NCBI RefSeq assembly: GCF_002154555.1
Contig: NZ_MUNF01000029.1
Span: 1-36,964 of the forward strand
DNA length: 36,964 nt
DNA from: Streptomyces murinus
GTDB taxonomy: Bacteria > Actinomycetota > Actinomycetes > Streptomycetales > Streptomycetaceae
Direction of reading: 5' to 3'
The notes below the pieces were generated by a model. That model was not told the origin of the DNA, did not search any database, and saw only the letters and a list, made by a program, of their open reading frames with translations. A program made the position numbers and the translations under genes. Position 1 is the stretch's first letter. Each line of letters starts with the position of its first letter. Below, piece by piece: positions 17,821-25,695 of the stretch.

Positions 17821-18009
17821 AGTGAATACCCCGATTGTCTGGAATGCCCCTGGATGCGGCCGAGTTGAGGTGCGTCAGAGAAAAGGGCCGCATCTGTCTG
17901 ACACGTAGGTAGCACAGAAGGTTGTGCGGCAATCGGGGGGAGACGGGCATCACGTCCGCATCGTGGACTCCGGCGCGTGTTGCGTACCTGTTGTATCTAT
18001 CCTGTAGGC
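17821..18009. promoter_or_regulatory. Divergent promoter region of DD-peptidase and GntR-MFS operon
   Basis: A 189-base gap. It contains a long-spaced inverted repeat GATGCGGCC (17853-17861) / GGCCGCATC (17886-17894) on the DD-peptidase leader side. TATCCT at 17998-18003 ends six bases before the GntR ATG, which would give a leaderless regulator message. No other structure is evident. Confidence 0.4.
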
Positions 18010-18681
18010 ATGAAGACGGCCGTCCCGCACTCCGCCCCTCCCGCCAAGCAGCCACCCGCCGCCGACCGCGTGTACGCGCACGTCAAACAGAGCGTCCTCG
18101 ACCGGAGCTACGAGGGCGGCACCCTGCTCACCGAAGGCGAGCTGGCCGAGGCCGTGGGCGTGTCGCGCACGCCCGTGCGGGAGGCACTGCTGCGGCTGGA
18201 GGTCGAGGGCCTGATCCGGCTCTACCCGAAGAAGGGCGCCCTGGTCCTGCCCGTCTCCGCGCAGGAGATCTCCGATGTGGTGGAGACCCGGCTGCTGGTC
18301 GAGGAGCACGCCGCGCGCAAGGCCGTACCCGCCCCGCCGGGCCTGGTGGAGCGGCTGGCCGAGCTGCTGGAGCGGCAGAAGGCGCAGGTCGCCGCCGGGG
18401 AGCTGGCCGAGGCCGCGGTGACCGACCGCTGCTTCCACGCCGAGATCGTCCGCAGCGGGGGCAATGAGATCCTGGCCCGCCTCTATGACCAGCTGCGCGA
18501 CCGCCAGCTGCGGATGGGCGTCGCCGTCATGTACTCCCACCCCGACCGGGTGGCCACCACGCTCGCCGAGCACGAGGAGATCCTCCGGGCGCTGCGGGCC
18601 GGGGACGCGGAGGCGGCCGTCGGGGTCGTGCACCGGCACGTGAGCCGGGTGTCGCTGCTCGCGCGGGGTGAGGTCCGATGA
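18010..18681 (+). CDS. GntR-family regulator with FCD ligand-binding domain
   Basis: A 223-residue FadR-subgroup regulator. The winged-helix domain spans about residues 18-85 (TLLTEGELAEAVGVSRTPVREALLRLEVEGLIRLYPKKGALV). The all-helical FCD effector domain follows, with candidate metal/ligand residues in DRCFHAEIV and EHEEILRAL and a C-terminal VHRHVSR. FCD regulators sense small carboxylates or sugars and usually repress the adjacent transporter or catabolic genes. The stop overlaps the ATG of the MFS gene by four bases, so the pair is co-translated and the transporter is its likely target. ATG 18010 was chosen over a frame open from 17977 because of the promoter-like TATCCT just upstream. 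The effector is unknown. Confidence 0.88.
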   Translation: MKTAVPHSAPPAKQPPAADRVYAHVKQSVLDRSYEGGTLLTEGELAEAVGVSRTPVREALLRLEVEGLIRLYPKKGALVLPVSAQEISDVVETRLLVEEHAARKAVPAPPGLVERLAELLERQKAQVAAGELAEAAVTDRCFHAEIVRSGGNEILARLYDQLRDRQLRMGVAVMYSHPDRVATTLAEHEEILRALRAGDAEAAVGVVHRHVSRVSLLARGEVR

Positions 18682-19973
18682 ACAAGCTCACCCTTCCGGG
18701 TGACCCGCCGGGCGGTGTCCGGGCCGTCGGCGTGTGGTCCATAGGCGTCGCGGTCTACTTCGTCGCCGTCATCTTCCGCACCTCGCTGGGCGTGGCGGGC
18801 CTCGACGCGGCCGACCGCTTCCATGTGAACGCCTCGGCGCTGTCCACCTTCTCCATACTCCAGCTGCTGGTCTACGCCGGCATGCAGATACCCGTCGGCC
18901 TGATGGTCGACCGCCTCGGCACCAAGAAGGTGCTGGCCCTGGGCGCCGTCCTGTTCACGATCGGGCAGCTGGGCTTCGCCTTCTCGCCGTCGTACGGCAC
19001 CGCGCTCGCCTCCCGGGCGCTGCTGGGCTGCGGTGACGCGATGACGTTCATCAGCGTGCTGCGCCTGGGCACCCGCTGGTTCCCGGCCCGCCGCGGCCCC
19101 ATGGTCGCGCAGCTCGCGGCCCTGGTCGGCATGGCGGGCAACCTCATCTCCACCCTCGTCCTGGCCCGGCTGCTGCACAGCATCGGCTGGACGCAGGCGT
19201 TCGCCGGCAGCGCGCTGGCCGGCGTGGTCGTCCTCGTACTGACCCTGCTGTTCCTGAAGGACCACCCCGAGGGGCACGAGCCCGCGCCGTCCCCGCACCA
19301 GGGCTCCGCCTACGTCCGCCGGCAGATCGCCGAGGCCTGGCGGGAGCCGGGCACCAGGCTCGGGATGTGGGTGCACTTCACCACCCAGTTCCCGGCGATG
19401 GTCTTCCTGCTGCTGTGGGGCCTGCCGTTCCTGGTCGAGGCGGAGGGACTCAGCCGGGCCACGGCCGGGGAGCTGCTGACCCTCGTCGTGCTCTCGAACA
19501 TGGTGGTGGGACTGGTCTACGGCCAGGTCATCGCCCGGCACCACACCGCCCGGCTGCCGCTCGCGCTGTGCACGGTGGCGGCGACCGCGCTGCTGTGGGC
19601 GGCGACGCTGGCCTACCCCGCGCCGCACGCCCCGATGTGGCTGCTGATCGTCCTGTGCGCGGTGCTCGGCGCCTGCGGGCCCGCCTCGATGATCGGATTC
19701 GACTTCGCCCGCCCGGCCAACCCGCCCGAGCGTCAGGGCACCGCGTCCGGCATCACCAACATGGGCGGTTTCATCGCCTCGATGACCACCCTGCTTGCGA
19801 TCGGCGTGCTGCTGGACGCGACGGGGGACGACTACCAGGTGGCGTTCAGCGCGGTGTTCGTCCTCCAGGCGATCGGCCTCAGCCAGATCCTGCGGCTGCG
19901 GTCCCGGGCGGCCCGCCGTGAGCGCGAGCGGCTGGTGGCCAGCCGGGTGGAGACGGTGCACGTACCGGCGTGA
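18678..19973 (+). CDS. Major facilitator superfamily transporter
   Basis: A 431-residue MFS permease with about twelve membrane helices. The helix 2-3 loop signature MVDRLGTKKVLALGAVLF (MFS motif A) is present, as is the acidic/Gly pattern near helix 4-5 (RALLGCGDAMTFISVLRLGTRWFP). A cytoplasmic loop of about 40 residues follows helix 6 (KDHPEGHEPAPSPHQGS region). The C-terminal tail is Arg-rich and cytoplasmic. It resembles nitrate/sugar-phosphate and metabolite MFS carriers, but the substrate is not readable from sequence. Four-base overlap (ATGA) with the upstream GntR gene suggests co-regulation by that repressor. Confidence 0.88.
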   Translation: MNKLTLPGDPPGGVRAVGVWSIGVAVYFVAVIFRTSLGVAGLDAADRFHVNASALSTFSILQLLVYAGMQIPVGLMVDRLGTKKVLALGAVLFTIGQLGFAFSPSYGTALASRALLGCGDAMTFISVLRLGTRWFPARRGPMVAQLAALVGMAGNLISTLVLARLLHSIGWTQAFAGSALAGVVVLVLTLLFLKDHPEGHEPAPSPHQGSAYVRRQIAEAWREPGTRLGMWVHFTTQFPAMVFLLLWGLPFLVEAEGLSRATAGELLTLVVLSNMVVGLVYGQVIARHHTARLPLALCTVAATALLWAATLAYPAPHAPMWLLIVLCAVLGACGPASMIGFDFARPANPPERQGTASGITNMGGFIASMTTLLAIGVLLDATGDDYQVAFSAVFVLQAIGLSQILRLRSRAARRERERLVASRVETVHVPA

Positions 19974-19994
19974 GCCGGCCGCCCGGGTCCCGGG

Positions 19995-20747
19995 TCAGCG
20001 CAGGTCCGGTACGAGGGTGAGGTACGCGATGCCGAGGACGCCCCGGTAGCTCATCCACTGGCCGCGGTGCCGGTCCAGGCGGGCGCGGGTCTCGGGCGCC
20101 AGGGGATGGTCGGGATGCTGGGCGAGCCACACCTCCAGGCCCGCCTGGTAGCCCGACTCGAACTCCTCCCACTCCTGGAGGCTCGCCGTCTCGGTCCACT
20201 CCGGGCGGAAACCTGCCTCTACCGCGAGGTCGAGCAGTCCGCCGAGATCGTCGTGGTCGTCCGGGGCGGCACCGGGCCACATGCCGGACAACTCGGCCTC
20301 GGTGGGCGGCCGCTGCCAGAAACCCTCGCCGACCAGCACCCGGCCCCGGTCGGTCACCAGGCGCCGCAGCGCGCGCAGGGCCTCGGCCGTCGGCGGCTCG
20401 GCCTCGCTGAGGGCCTGGGTCGCGCCGAGACAGAGCACCAGGTCGGCCGGGCCCCGCTCGGTGCCCACGGCGGACTCCTCGGCGAACCGCACCCGGTCGC
20501 CGAGCCCGCGTTCCTCGGCGTTCTTCCGGGCGCGGGCGAGATCCTCGGCGTTCAGGTCGACACCGGTTCCGGTGGCGCCCGGTACGGCGTCCAGCACCCG
20601 GAGCAGCAACTCGGCCCAGCCGCAGCCGATGTCCAGCACGGTGCGGGGGCGGTTGGCCGCGAGCCGCTGGACCATGGCGGTCGCGCGGGCCTCCGACAGG
20701 GGGCCGTGGAAGGTGAGCCGAGCGAGCCGAGGCAGGTCGATGGTCAT
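19995..20747 (-). CDS. Class I SAM-dependent methyltransferase
   Basis: A 250-residue Rossmann-fold methyltransferase. SAM motif I is VLDIGCGWAELLLRVLDAVPG. The acidic end of strand 2 is GTGVDLNAEDLARARKNA, and LVLCLGATQALSE is motif IV-like. The middle region (GEGFWQRPPTEAELSGMWPG) and the Trp/Glu-rich C-terminal half (LQEWEEFESGYQAGLEVWLAQHP) resemble small-molecule methyltransferases next to transport or detoxification genes. The substrate is unknown. ATG 20747 was chosen; an upstream TTG at 20756 adds three residues. TAGCGT lies eight bases before the ATG and could be a -10 for a near-leaderless message. Confidence 0.85.
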   Translation of the reverse strand: MTIDLPRLARLTFHGPLSEARATAMVQRLAANRPRTVLDIGCGWAELLLRVLDAVPGATGTGVDLNAEDLARARKNAEERGLGDRVRFAEESAVGTERGPADLVLCLGATQALSEAEPPTAEALRALRRLVTDRGRVLVGEGFWQRPPTEAELSGMWPGAAPDDHDDLGGLLDLAVEAGFRPEWTETASLQEWEEFESGYQAGLEVWLAQHPDHPLAPETRARLDRHRGQWMSYRGVLGIAYLTLVPDLR

Positions 20748-20826
20748 ACCGGGCAACGCTAGAAGGTCGCTCCGAGCGCCACCACCGAATTGCCGGCGCC
20801 CTGAATTCCCGCCCGGGAAAGGGCGG

Positions 20827-20906
20827 TCACGGCATCACTGACAAGGCCACGGCATCACGACGTCACGGCGTCACAGGGCCATGACGTCATGGCGTCACGG
20901 CGTCAC
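20827..20906. repeat. Degenerate 8-bp tandem repeat (GGCRTCAC) at the 3' end of the DinB-fold gene
   Basis: TCAC or TCAT elements start at 20827, 20835, 20855, 20863, 20871, 20887, 20895 and 20903. Most intervals are 8 bases or a multiple of 8. On the minus strand the unit reads GTGACGCC and includes the stop TGA of the gene ending at 20895. The tract extends into the gap before the methyltransferase gene. Confidence 0.65.
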
Positions 20907-21719
20907 CGCGAAGTTCCGCAGGATGGCCTCCGCCAGCTCCTGGTCGCCCTCCGTCTTGACGCGGTCCGCCACCGCCTCGGGGGTCACCCGGCCGCAGGCC
21001 AGCCGGACATAGGTCTCCCAGTCGAGGGTGAGGGAGGCCACCGGGCCGAGCGCCGGGGCGGTCTCCAGGGTGCCGCGGCCCTGGATGTCGACGCGGATGG
21101 TGCGCAGGAACTCCACGGGCCCGTGCACATCGAAGACGACGGCCGAGCTGCGCGGCGCGTCCGCGTCCTTCGCCACGATCTTCGGCAGCGCGTCCAGCAG
21201 GAAGTCGCGGGTGACGTACGCGCCGGGCGAGTCGAGGTTGCCGGGGCGGCCGAGGGCCGTCCGCAGATCCTGTTCGTGCACCCAGACGTCGAAGGCGCGC
21301 GTCCGGTAGGCGTGTTCGAGGGTGATCTCCGTGCCCATCGGGCCGCGCACCGTGGCACCGGGCTCGCGGTTCTCGTTGCGCATCTGGCGGTTGCGGCGGA
21401 TGACCGTGTACTCCAGTTCGGCCGTCATCTCCGGCGCCGTGTGATGGCGGCGGACGTCGACCTGCATCTCCATGTAGCGCTGGTGCTCGTTGGCGACGTG
21501 GAAGAGGTCGCGCGGCAGGGAGTGGATGGGGCGCGGGTCGCCGAGCAGTTCGCAGTCCAGGCCGATGACGTGCGAGACGACATCGCGTACCGACCATCCC
21601 GGGCACGGCGTCCGCCGGTTCCACTCGGCCTCGGGCAGCGGCTGCACCATCTCTGATATCGCGTCGACGGAGTGCGTCCAGGCGTCGGCGTAGGGCTGGA
21701 GGGTGGGATGCAGACTCAC
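20895..21719 (-). CDS. Maleylpyruvate isomerase-family (mycothiol-dependent, DinB fold) protein
   Basis: A 274-residue protein of the actinobacterial TIGR03083/MDMPI family. The N-terminal DinB-like helical domain begins with TPCPGWSVRDVVSHVIGLDCELLG and continues to RAFDVWVHEQDLRTALGRPG. The His of SHVIG and the Glu/His/Asp of WVHEQD match the metal-binding positions of the DinB fold. The C-terminal SCP2-like domain includes PVEFLRTIRVDIQGRG and LDWETYVRLACGRVTPEAVADRV. The family uses mycothiol, the actinomycete thiol cofactor, in isomerisation or conjugation; the substrate is unknown. The stop codon lies within an 8-bp repeat tract. It is divergent from the amidohydrolase gene, 182 bases away. 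Confidence 0.88.
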   Translation of the reverse strand: MSLHPTLQPYADAWTHSVDAISEMVQPLPEAEWNRRTPCPGWSVRDVVSHVIGLDCELLGDPRPIHSLPRDLFHVANEHQRYMEMQVDVRRHHTAPEMTAELEYTVIRRNRQMRNENREPGATVRGPMGTEITLEHAYRTRAFDVWVHEQDLRTALGRPGNLDSPGAYVTRDFLLDALPKIVAKDADAPRSSAVVFDVHGPVEFLRTIRVDIQGRGTLETAPALGPVASLTLDWETYVRLACGRVTPEAVADRVKTEGDQELAEAILRNFAVTP

Positions 21720-21901
21720 GGAACGGGACCCCTCGGCGGTCGGTACACGGGCAGGTTGCGGCGGCGGTGCCAGCGGGCGGCGGCTGCACGTCGGCGGGTG
21801 TCTGGGAAGCTAAGTTACGCTGCTGGCAGGCACCCCGGCAGTGCTTTCGCGTGACGATCGTAGGCCCGTATGGACGACTCGAATGCCAGGACGGTGGTAG
21901 T

Positions 21902-22720
21902 GTGCGCGCCTCTCTGATCCAGATCGCCGTCGACGAGGGCGAATCGCCCGTCTCGCGCAGACAGCGCGCGGCCGCGCTGGTCCGGGCCCAGGCCGGGGCC
22001 GATCTGGTGGTGCTGCCCGAGCTGTGGACCACCGGCGCCTTCGCCTACGAGGACTTCGGCCGCGAGGCCGAACCGCTCCAGGGACCGACGTACGAGACGA
22101 TGGCCGCGGCCGCGGCCGACGCGGGCGTGTGGCTGCACGCCGGGTCGATCCCCGAGCGCGCGACCTCCGCCGACGGCTCCGGGCCGGACGACGGGACCCT
22201 TTACAACACCTCCCTCGTCTTCTCCCCCTCCGGTGAACTGGCCGCCGCCTACCGCAAGATCCACCGCTTCGGCTTCGACCAGGGCGAGGCGGTGCTGATG
22301 GGCGCGGGGCGGGAGCCGGTGACGGTCCCGCTGCCCGGCACCACGCTCGGCCTCGGCACCTGCTACGACCTGCGCTTCCCCGAGCTCTTCCGCACGCTGG
22401 TCGACGCCGGCGCCGAGGTGCTGGTGCTCCCGGCGGGCTGGCCCGAGCGGCGCCGCGCGCACTGGACGCTGCTGGCCCGGGCGCGGGCGGTGGAGAACCA
22501 GGCGTTCGTGCTCGCCTGTGGAACGGCCGGGACGCACGCGGGAGTTCCGCAGGCGGGTCACTCGATCGTGGTGGACCCCTGGGGCGAGGTGCTGGCCGAG
22601 GCCGGCGCCGGCGAGGAGGTCCTCACGGTCGACCTCGACCCGGCGAAGGTGGCGGCGACGCGCGAGCAGTTCCCCGCGCTGAAGGACCGCGTGCTGGGGC
22701 TGGCGACGCCCCGGCGATAG
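21902..22720 (+). CDS. Carbon-nitrogen hydrolase (nitrilase superfamily, omega-amidase-like)
   Basis: A 272-residue amidase with a complete nitrilase catalytic triad: E40 (VVLPELW), K119 (YRKIHRFGF) and C154 (GLGTCYDLRFPELF). It hydrolyses amide bonds of small omega-amidated acids or related compounds in the cytoplasm; close relatives act on 2-oxoglutaramate. The family's downstream GHSIVVDPWGEVLAEAG segment is present. GTG 21902 (MRASLIQIAV) is the start because the first beta strand begins there; AGGACGG lies about seven bases upstream. The frame is open back to 21767, but that extension shows no conserved features. Confidence 0.88.
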   Translation: MRASLIQIAVDEGESPVSRRQRAAALVRAQAGADLVVLPELWTTGAFAYEDFGREAEPLQGPTYETMAAAAADAGVWLHAGSIPERATSADGSGPDDGTLYNTSLVFSPSGELAAAYRKIHRFGFDQGEAVLMGAGREPVTVPLPGTTLGLGTCYDLRFPELFRTLVDAGAEVLVLPAGWPERRRAHWTLLARARAVENQAFVLACGTAGTHAGVPQAGHSIVVDPWGEVLAEAGAGEEVLTVDLDPAKVAATREQFPALKDRVLGLATPRR

Positions 22721-22753
22721 CGGGGCCGTCCGCACACCGGGGGCCCCACCGAC

Positions 22754-22817
22754 GGCACGTCAGCCGTCCGGCATGTCAGTGGTCAGGCATGCCGGAGGTC
22801 CGGCACGTCAGTCGTCC
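22754..22817. repeat. Four 16-bp tandem repeats across the LURP-one gene stop codon
   Basis: Units start at 22754, 22770, 22786 and 22802, exactly 16 bases apart, with consensus GGCAYGTCAGNNGTCC. Unit 3 is the most diverged (GGCATGCCGGAGGTCC). Unit 4 contains the TGA stop of the minus-strand gene (22808-22810), and units 1 and 2 each carry the same CTGAC on that strand. Confidence 0.8.
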
Positions 22818-23302
22818 TCCCGCTCCTTCTCCGCGAGGTGGATCACGCACACCGCGACCGCGATGAGCAGCGCCGGGTCCGCGTCCTCGCGTACGACGTC
22901 CACGCCGTAGGTCTCCCGCAGGTGCAGCCAGCGCCGGGAGATCACGGCCAGCACCTGGTCGTCGTACTCGACGACGAACTCGCGATCGAGGATCTTGCCG
23001 CTGACGTCCAGCTCGGAGCCGTCGGCCAGCGCGACGCGGTAGTGGTTGCGCAGCAGCGACAGCCGCTTGCGCTTGATGGTGGCCAGACCCTCGCCGTCCC
23101 GTTCGATCACCATCGTGTCGCGCAGGGCGAACATCTTCTGGTGGATGTCGATCAGGACCCGGCCCTGGGCGTCCTTCAGCTCGAAGGTGTCCCGCAGCCG
23201 CATGGCCTTGCCGTCGACGAGGAAGACCTTGCGGCCGTGCTCGTCCTCGATCCAATAGTCTTCGCCGATGCCGAGGAGCCGGTCGCGTACCAGGAATCTC
23301 AT
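22808..23302 (-). CDS. LURP-one-related / tubby-like beta-barrel protein
   Basis: A 164-residue protein of the LOR (LURP-one-related) family, which shares the tubby/phospholipid-scramblase beta-barrel with a central helix. Typical segments are MRFLVRDRLLGIGEDYWIEDEHGRKVFLVDGKAMRLRDTFEL, IDIHQKMFALRDTMVIERDGEGLATIKRK and GKILDREFVVEYDDQVLAVISRRW. The hydrophobic C-terminal strand or helix (PALLIAVAVCVIHLAE) would fill the barrel. Function in bacteria is not established; membrane or lipid association is possible. ATG 23302 has AGGAC upstream. It is divergent from the thioredoxin-NHL gene, and the 153-base gap contains DnaA-box-like sequences. Confidence 0.87.
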   Translation of the reverse strand: MRFLVRDRLLGIGEDYWIEDEHGRKVFLVDGKAMRLRDTFELKDAQGRVLIDIHQKMFALRDTMVIERDGEGLATIKRKRLSLLRNHYRVALADGSELDVSGKILDREFVVEYDDQVLAVISRRWLHLRETYGVDVVREDADPALLIAVAVCVIHLAEKEREDD

Positions 23303-23373
23303 GTCCTGAGCCCTTCCCAGGTTCGGCGGATTCATCACGGCGGGCGCGGGGCGATTCGCCGTGCGCGGACCGC

Positions 23374-23415
23374 TTTTCCACAGGCGGTGCGGGCGAGTTG
23401 TCCGGGTTATCCACA
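23374..23415 (+). promoter_or_regulatory. Cluster of DnaA-box-like 9-mers
   Basis: TTTTCCACA at 23374-23382, partial TTGTCCGGG at 23398-23406 and perfect TTATCCACA at 23407-23415 lie in the same orientation. Streptomyces DnaA prefers TTGTCCACA and accepts TTATCCACA. The cluster is in the divergent promoter region of the LURP-one and thioredoxin-NHL genes, so DnaA could regulate them or be titrated there. Binding is inferred. Confidence 0.55.
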
Positions 23416-23455
23416 GGCCGAGCGGGATGTCGGAGGCCGGTGGCACTCTTGAGCC

Positions 23456-25300
23456 ATGACCGATTCCGCACCACCCCGCCGCCCCCGTGTCCGAGCCCCC
23501 GAGCTGATCGGCAAGGGCGGCTGGCTGAACACGGGTGACCGCGAGTACACCCTGTCCGACCTGCGCGGCCGCATCGTCGTCCTGGACTTCTGGACCTTCT
23601 GCTGCATCAACTGCCTGCATGTCCTGGACGAGCTGCGCAAGCTGGAGCACCGGCATCCGGACACGGTGGTGGTCATCGGCGTGCACTCCCCCAAGTTCGC
23701 GCACGAGGCGGAGCACGGCGCGGTCGTGGACGCGGTGGAGCGGTACGGAGTGGCGCACCCGGTCCTCGACGACCCCGAGCTGGCCACCTGGAAGCAGTAC
23801 GCGGTGCGCGCGTGGCCGACGCTCGTGGTGATCGACCCGGAGGGGTATGTCGTCGCCCAGCACGCGGGCGAGGGCCATGTGCACGCGATCGAGCGGCTGG
23901 TGACGGAGCTGGAGGCCGAGCACGGGGCGAAGGGCACACTGCGCCGCGGCGACGGCCCGTACGTCCCGCCGGAGCCGGAGCCGACGGTGCTGCGCTTCCC
24001 GGGCAAGGCTTTGCCGCTCCCGTCCGGGAACCTGCTGGTCAGCGACACCACCCGGCACCAGCTGGTGGAACTGGCGGCGGACGGGGAGACGGTCGTACGG
24101 CGGATCGGCCAGGGCGGCCGGGGGCTGACCGACGGCCCGGCGGACCGCGCCCGGTTCCAGGAGCCGCAGGGGCTCGCCCTGCTGCCCGACGGCACCGTGG
24201 TGGTGGCGGACACCGTCAACCACGCCCTGCGCCGCTTCGACCCGGAGACGGGCCGCACCACGACCCTCGCGGGCACCGGCCACCAGTGGATGCAGGGGGC
24301 CGCCACCTCGGGACCGGCCCGCGAGGTCGACCTCTCCTCGCCCTGGGACGTCGCCTGGTGGCAGGGCCGGGTGTGGATCGCCATGGCGGGCGTCCACCAG
24401 CTGTGGACGTACGACCCCGAGGACGGCACGGTCGCCGTCGCGGCCGGCACCACCAACGAGGGACTGGTCGACGGACCCGCCGCCGAGGCGTGGTTCGCCC
24501 AGCCCTCCGGGCTCGCGGCCACCGCCGACCGGCTCTGGCTCGCCGACTCCGAGACCAGCGCCCTGCGCTGGGTGGACCTTGACGGAGCGGTGCACACCGC
24601 GGTCGGCACCGGCCTGTTCGACTTCGGGCACCGGGACGGCGCGGCCGGACAGGCGCTGTTCCAGCACCCGTTGGGCGTCACCGCGCTGCCGGACGGCTCG
24701 GTCGCGGTCGCCGACACCTACAACCACGCCCTGCGCCGCTTCGACCCGGCGACCGGCGAGGTGACCACGCTCGCCACGGATCTGCGCGAGCCCAGCGACG
24801 CGGTGCTCGTCGGCGAGGACATCGTGGTGGTGGAGTCGGCCCGGCACCGGCTGACCCGGCTGCGGCTGCCGGAGGAGGCGGTGCGCGTGGAGTCGGTGGC
24901 CCACCGCACCCGGCGCGCGGCCACCGAGGTCGCCCCCGGCCGGCTGCGGCTGGACGTCGTCTTCCAGGCCCCGCGGGGCCAGAAGCTGGACACCCGGTAC
25001 GGCCCCTCCACTCGGCTCCTGGTCTCCTCCACTCCGCCCGAGCTGCTGCTCAAGGGCGAGGGGGCGGGCACCGATCTGAGCCGCGAGCTGGAGCTCGACG
25101 CGGCCGTCCGGGAAGGGGTGTTGCACATATCCGCGATGGCCGCGTCCTGCGACGACGACCCTGCCAACGAGTATCCCGCGTGCCATGTGCACCAGCAGGA
25201 CTGGGGCGTCCCGGTCCGCGTCACCGAGGGTGCGACGGACCGTCTGCCGCTCGTCCTGGCGGGCCTGGACGAGCAGGAGAGCGGGTCTCAGATGCCGTAG
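23456..25300 (+). CDS. Thioredoxin-like protein fused to NHL-repeat propeller (NHLRC2-like)
   Basis: A 614-residue protein with an N-terminal thioredoxin domain (about 15-160). Its active site is WTFCCINC (46-53; C50 and C53 form the CxxC, with an extra C49) and its cis-Pro loop is AWPTLVVID. An NHL beta-propeller follows (about 175-500), with repeats such as FQEPQGLALLPDGTVVVADTVNHALRRFD and FQHPLGVTALPDGSVAVADTYNHALRRFD. A C-terminal beta-sandwich-like domain (about 500-600) completes the architecture seen in NHLRC2, which uses the same CCINC. There is no signal peptide, so it is cytoplasmic. The role is unknown; thiol redox chemistry with propeller-based partner binding is the natural guess. 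No ribosome site precedes ATG 23456, so a leaderless start is possible. Confidence 0.9.
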   Translation: MTDSAPPRRPRVRAPELIGKGGWLNTGDREYTLSDLRGRIVVLDFWTFCCINCLHVLDELRKLEHRHPDTVVVIGVHSPKFAHEAEHGAVVDAVERYGVAHPVLDDPELATWKQYAVRAWPTLVVIDPEGYVVAQHAGEGHVHAIERLVTELEAEHGAKGTLRRGDGPYVPPEPEPTVLRFPGKALPLPSGNLLVSDTTRHQLVELAADGETVVRRIGQGGRGLTDGPADRARFQEPQGLALLPDGTVVVADTVNHALRRFDPETGRTTTLAGTGHQWMQGAATSGPAREVDLSSPWDVAWWQGRVWIAMAGVHQLWTYDPEDGTVAVAAGTTNEGLVDGPAAEAWFAQPSGLAATADRLWLADSETSALRWVDLDGAVHTAVGTGLFDFGHRDGAAGQALFQHPLGVTALPDGSVAVADTYNHALRRFDPATGEVTTLATDLREPSDAVLVGEDIVVVESARHRLTRLRLPEEAVRVESVAHRTRRAATEVAPGRLRLDVVFQAPRGQKLDTRYGPSTRLLVSSTPPELLLKGEGAGTDLSRELELDAAVREGVLHISAMAASCDDDPANEYPACHVHQQDWGVPVRVTEGATDRLPLVLAGLDEQESGSQMP

Positions 25301-25548
25301 CCGTCGGTGTAGCCGTCACCGGTGTGGTGGTGATGGCGGTGGGGTTCCTCCTCCACGATCGGCGTCGTGGGCGGTACGACGACCCGCCGGCGCCGGGCGA
25401 TACCGCTGAACGTGGCGACGCCGATCAGTCCGACGGCCATCAGGATCAGGCCGACGACGGTGAGATTGACGCCGTGCATGTGCCAGTCGGTCGCGAACGT
25501 GAGTATGGCCCCCACGGCGATGAGGATGATGCATCCGCCGAGCCCCAT
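25288..25548 (-). CDS. Small membrane protein, DUF6458-like, with His-rich C-terminus
   Basis: An 86-residue protein with two membrane helices (GLGGCIILIAVGAILTFA, and VNLTVVGLILMAVGLIGVATF) separated by a short loop TDWHMHG. A basic RRRR stretch and a cytoplasmic tail with EEEPHRHHHH follow. This matches the DUF6458 family common in actinobacteria, whose function is unknown. The clustered His residues could bind metal. ATG 25548 has GGGAGG eight bases upstream. Its 3' end overlaps the end of the convergent thioredoxin-NHL gene by 13 bases. Confidence 0.83.
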   Translation of the reverse strand: MGLGGCIILIAVGAILTFATDWHMHGVNLTVVGLILMAVGLIGVATFSGIARRRRVVVPPTTPIVEEEPHRHHHHTGDGYTDGYGI

Positions 25549-25650
25549 GAGGCTTCGCCTCCCCTTTCGGTTCCGGAATCTCCGGTCCCGTCCGGGTACC
25601 CGGCGCGGCCCCGAGTAGCCCTGCGTACGACGGCCGTTCGACAACCGCCC

Positions 25651-25684
25651 CTCCGTAAGACCGTTCGCGCCCGGCCTTACGGAG
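25651..25684 (-). terminator. Terminator downstream of M18 aminopeptidase
   Basis: A 9-bp perfect stem CTCCGTAAG / CTTACGGAG with a 16-base loop begins 12 bases past the aminopeptidase stop codon. Confidence 0.6.
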
Positions 25685-25695
25685 GACCGTGCGGG

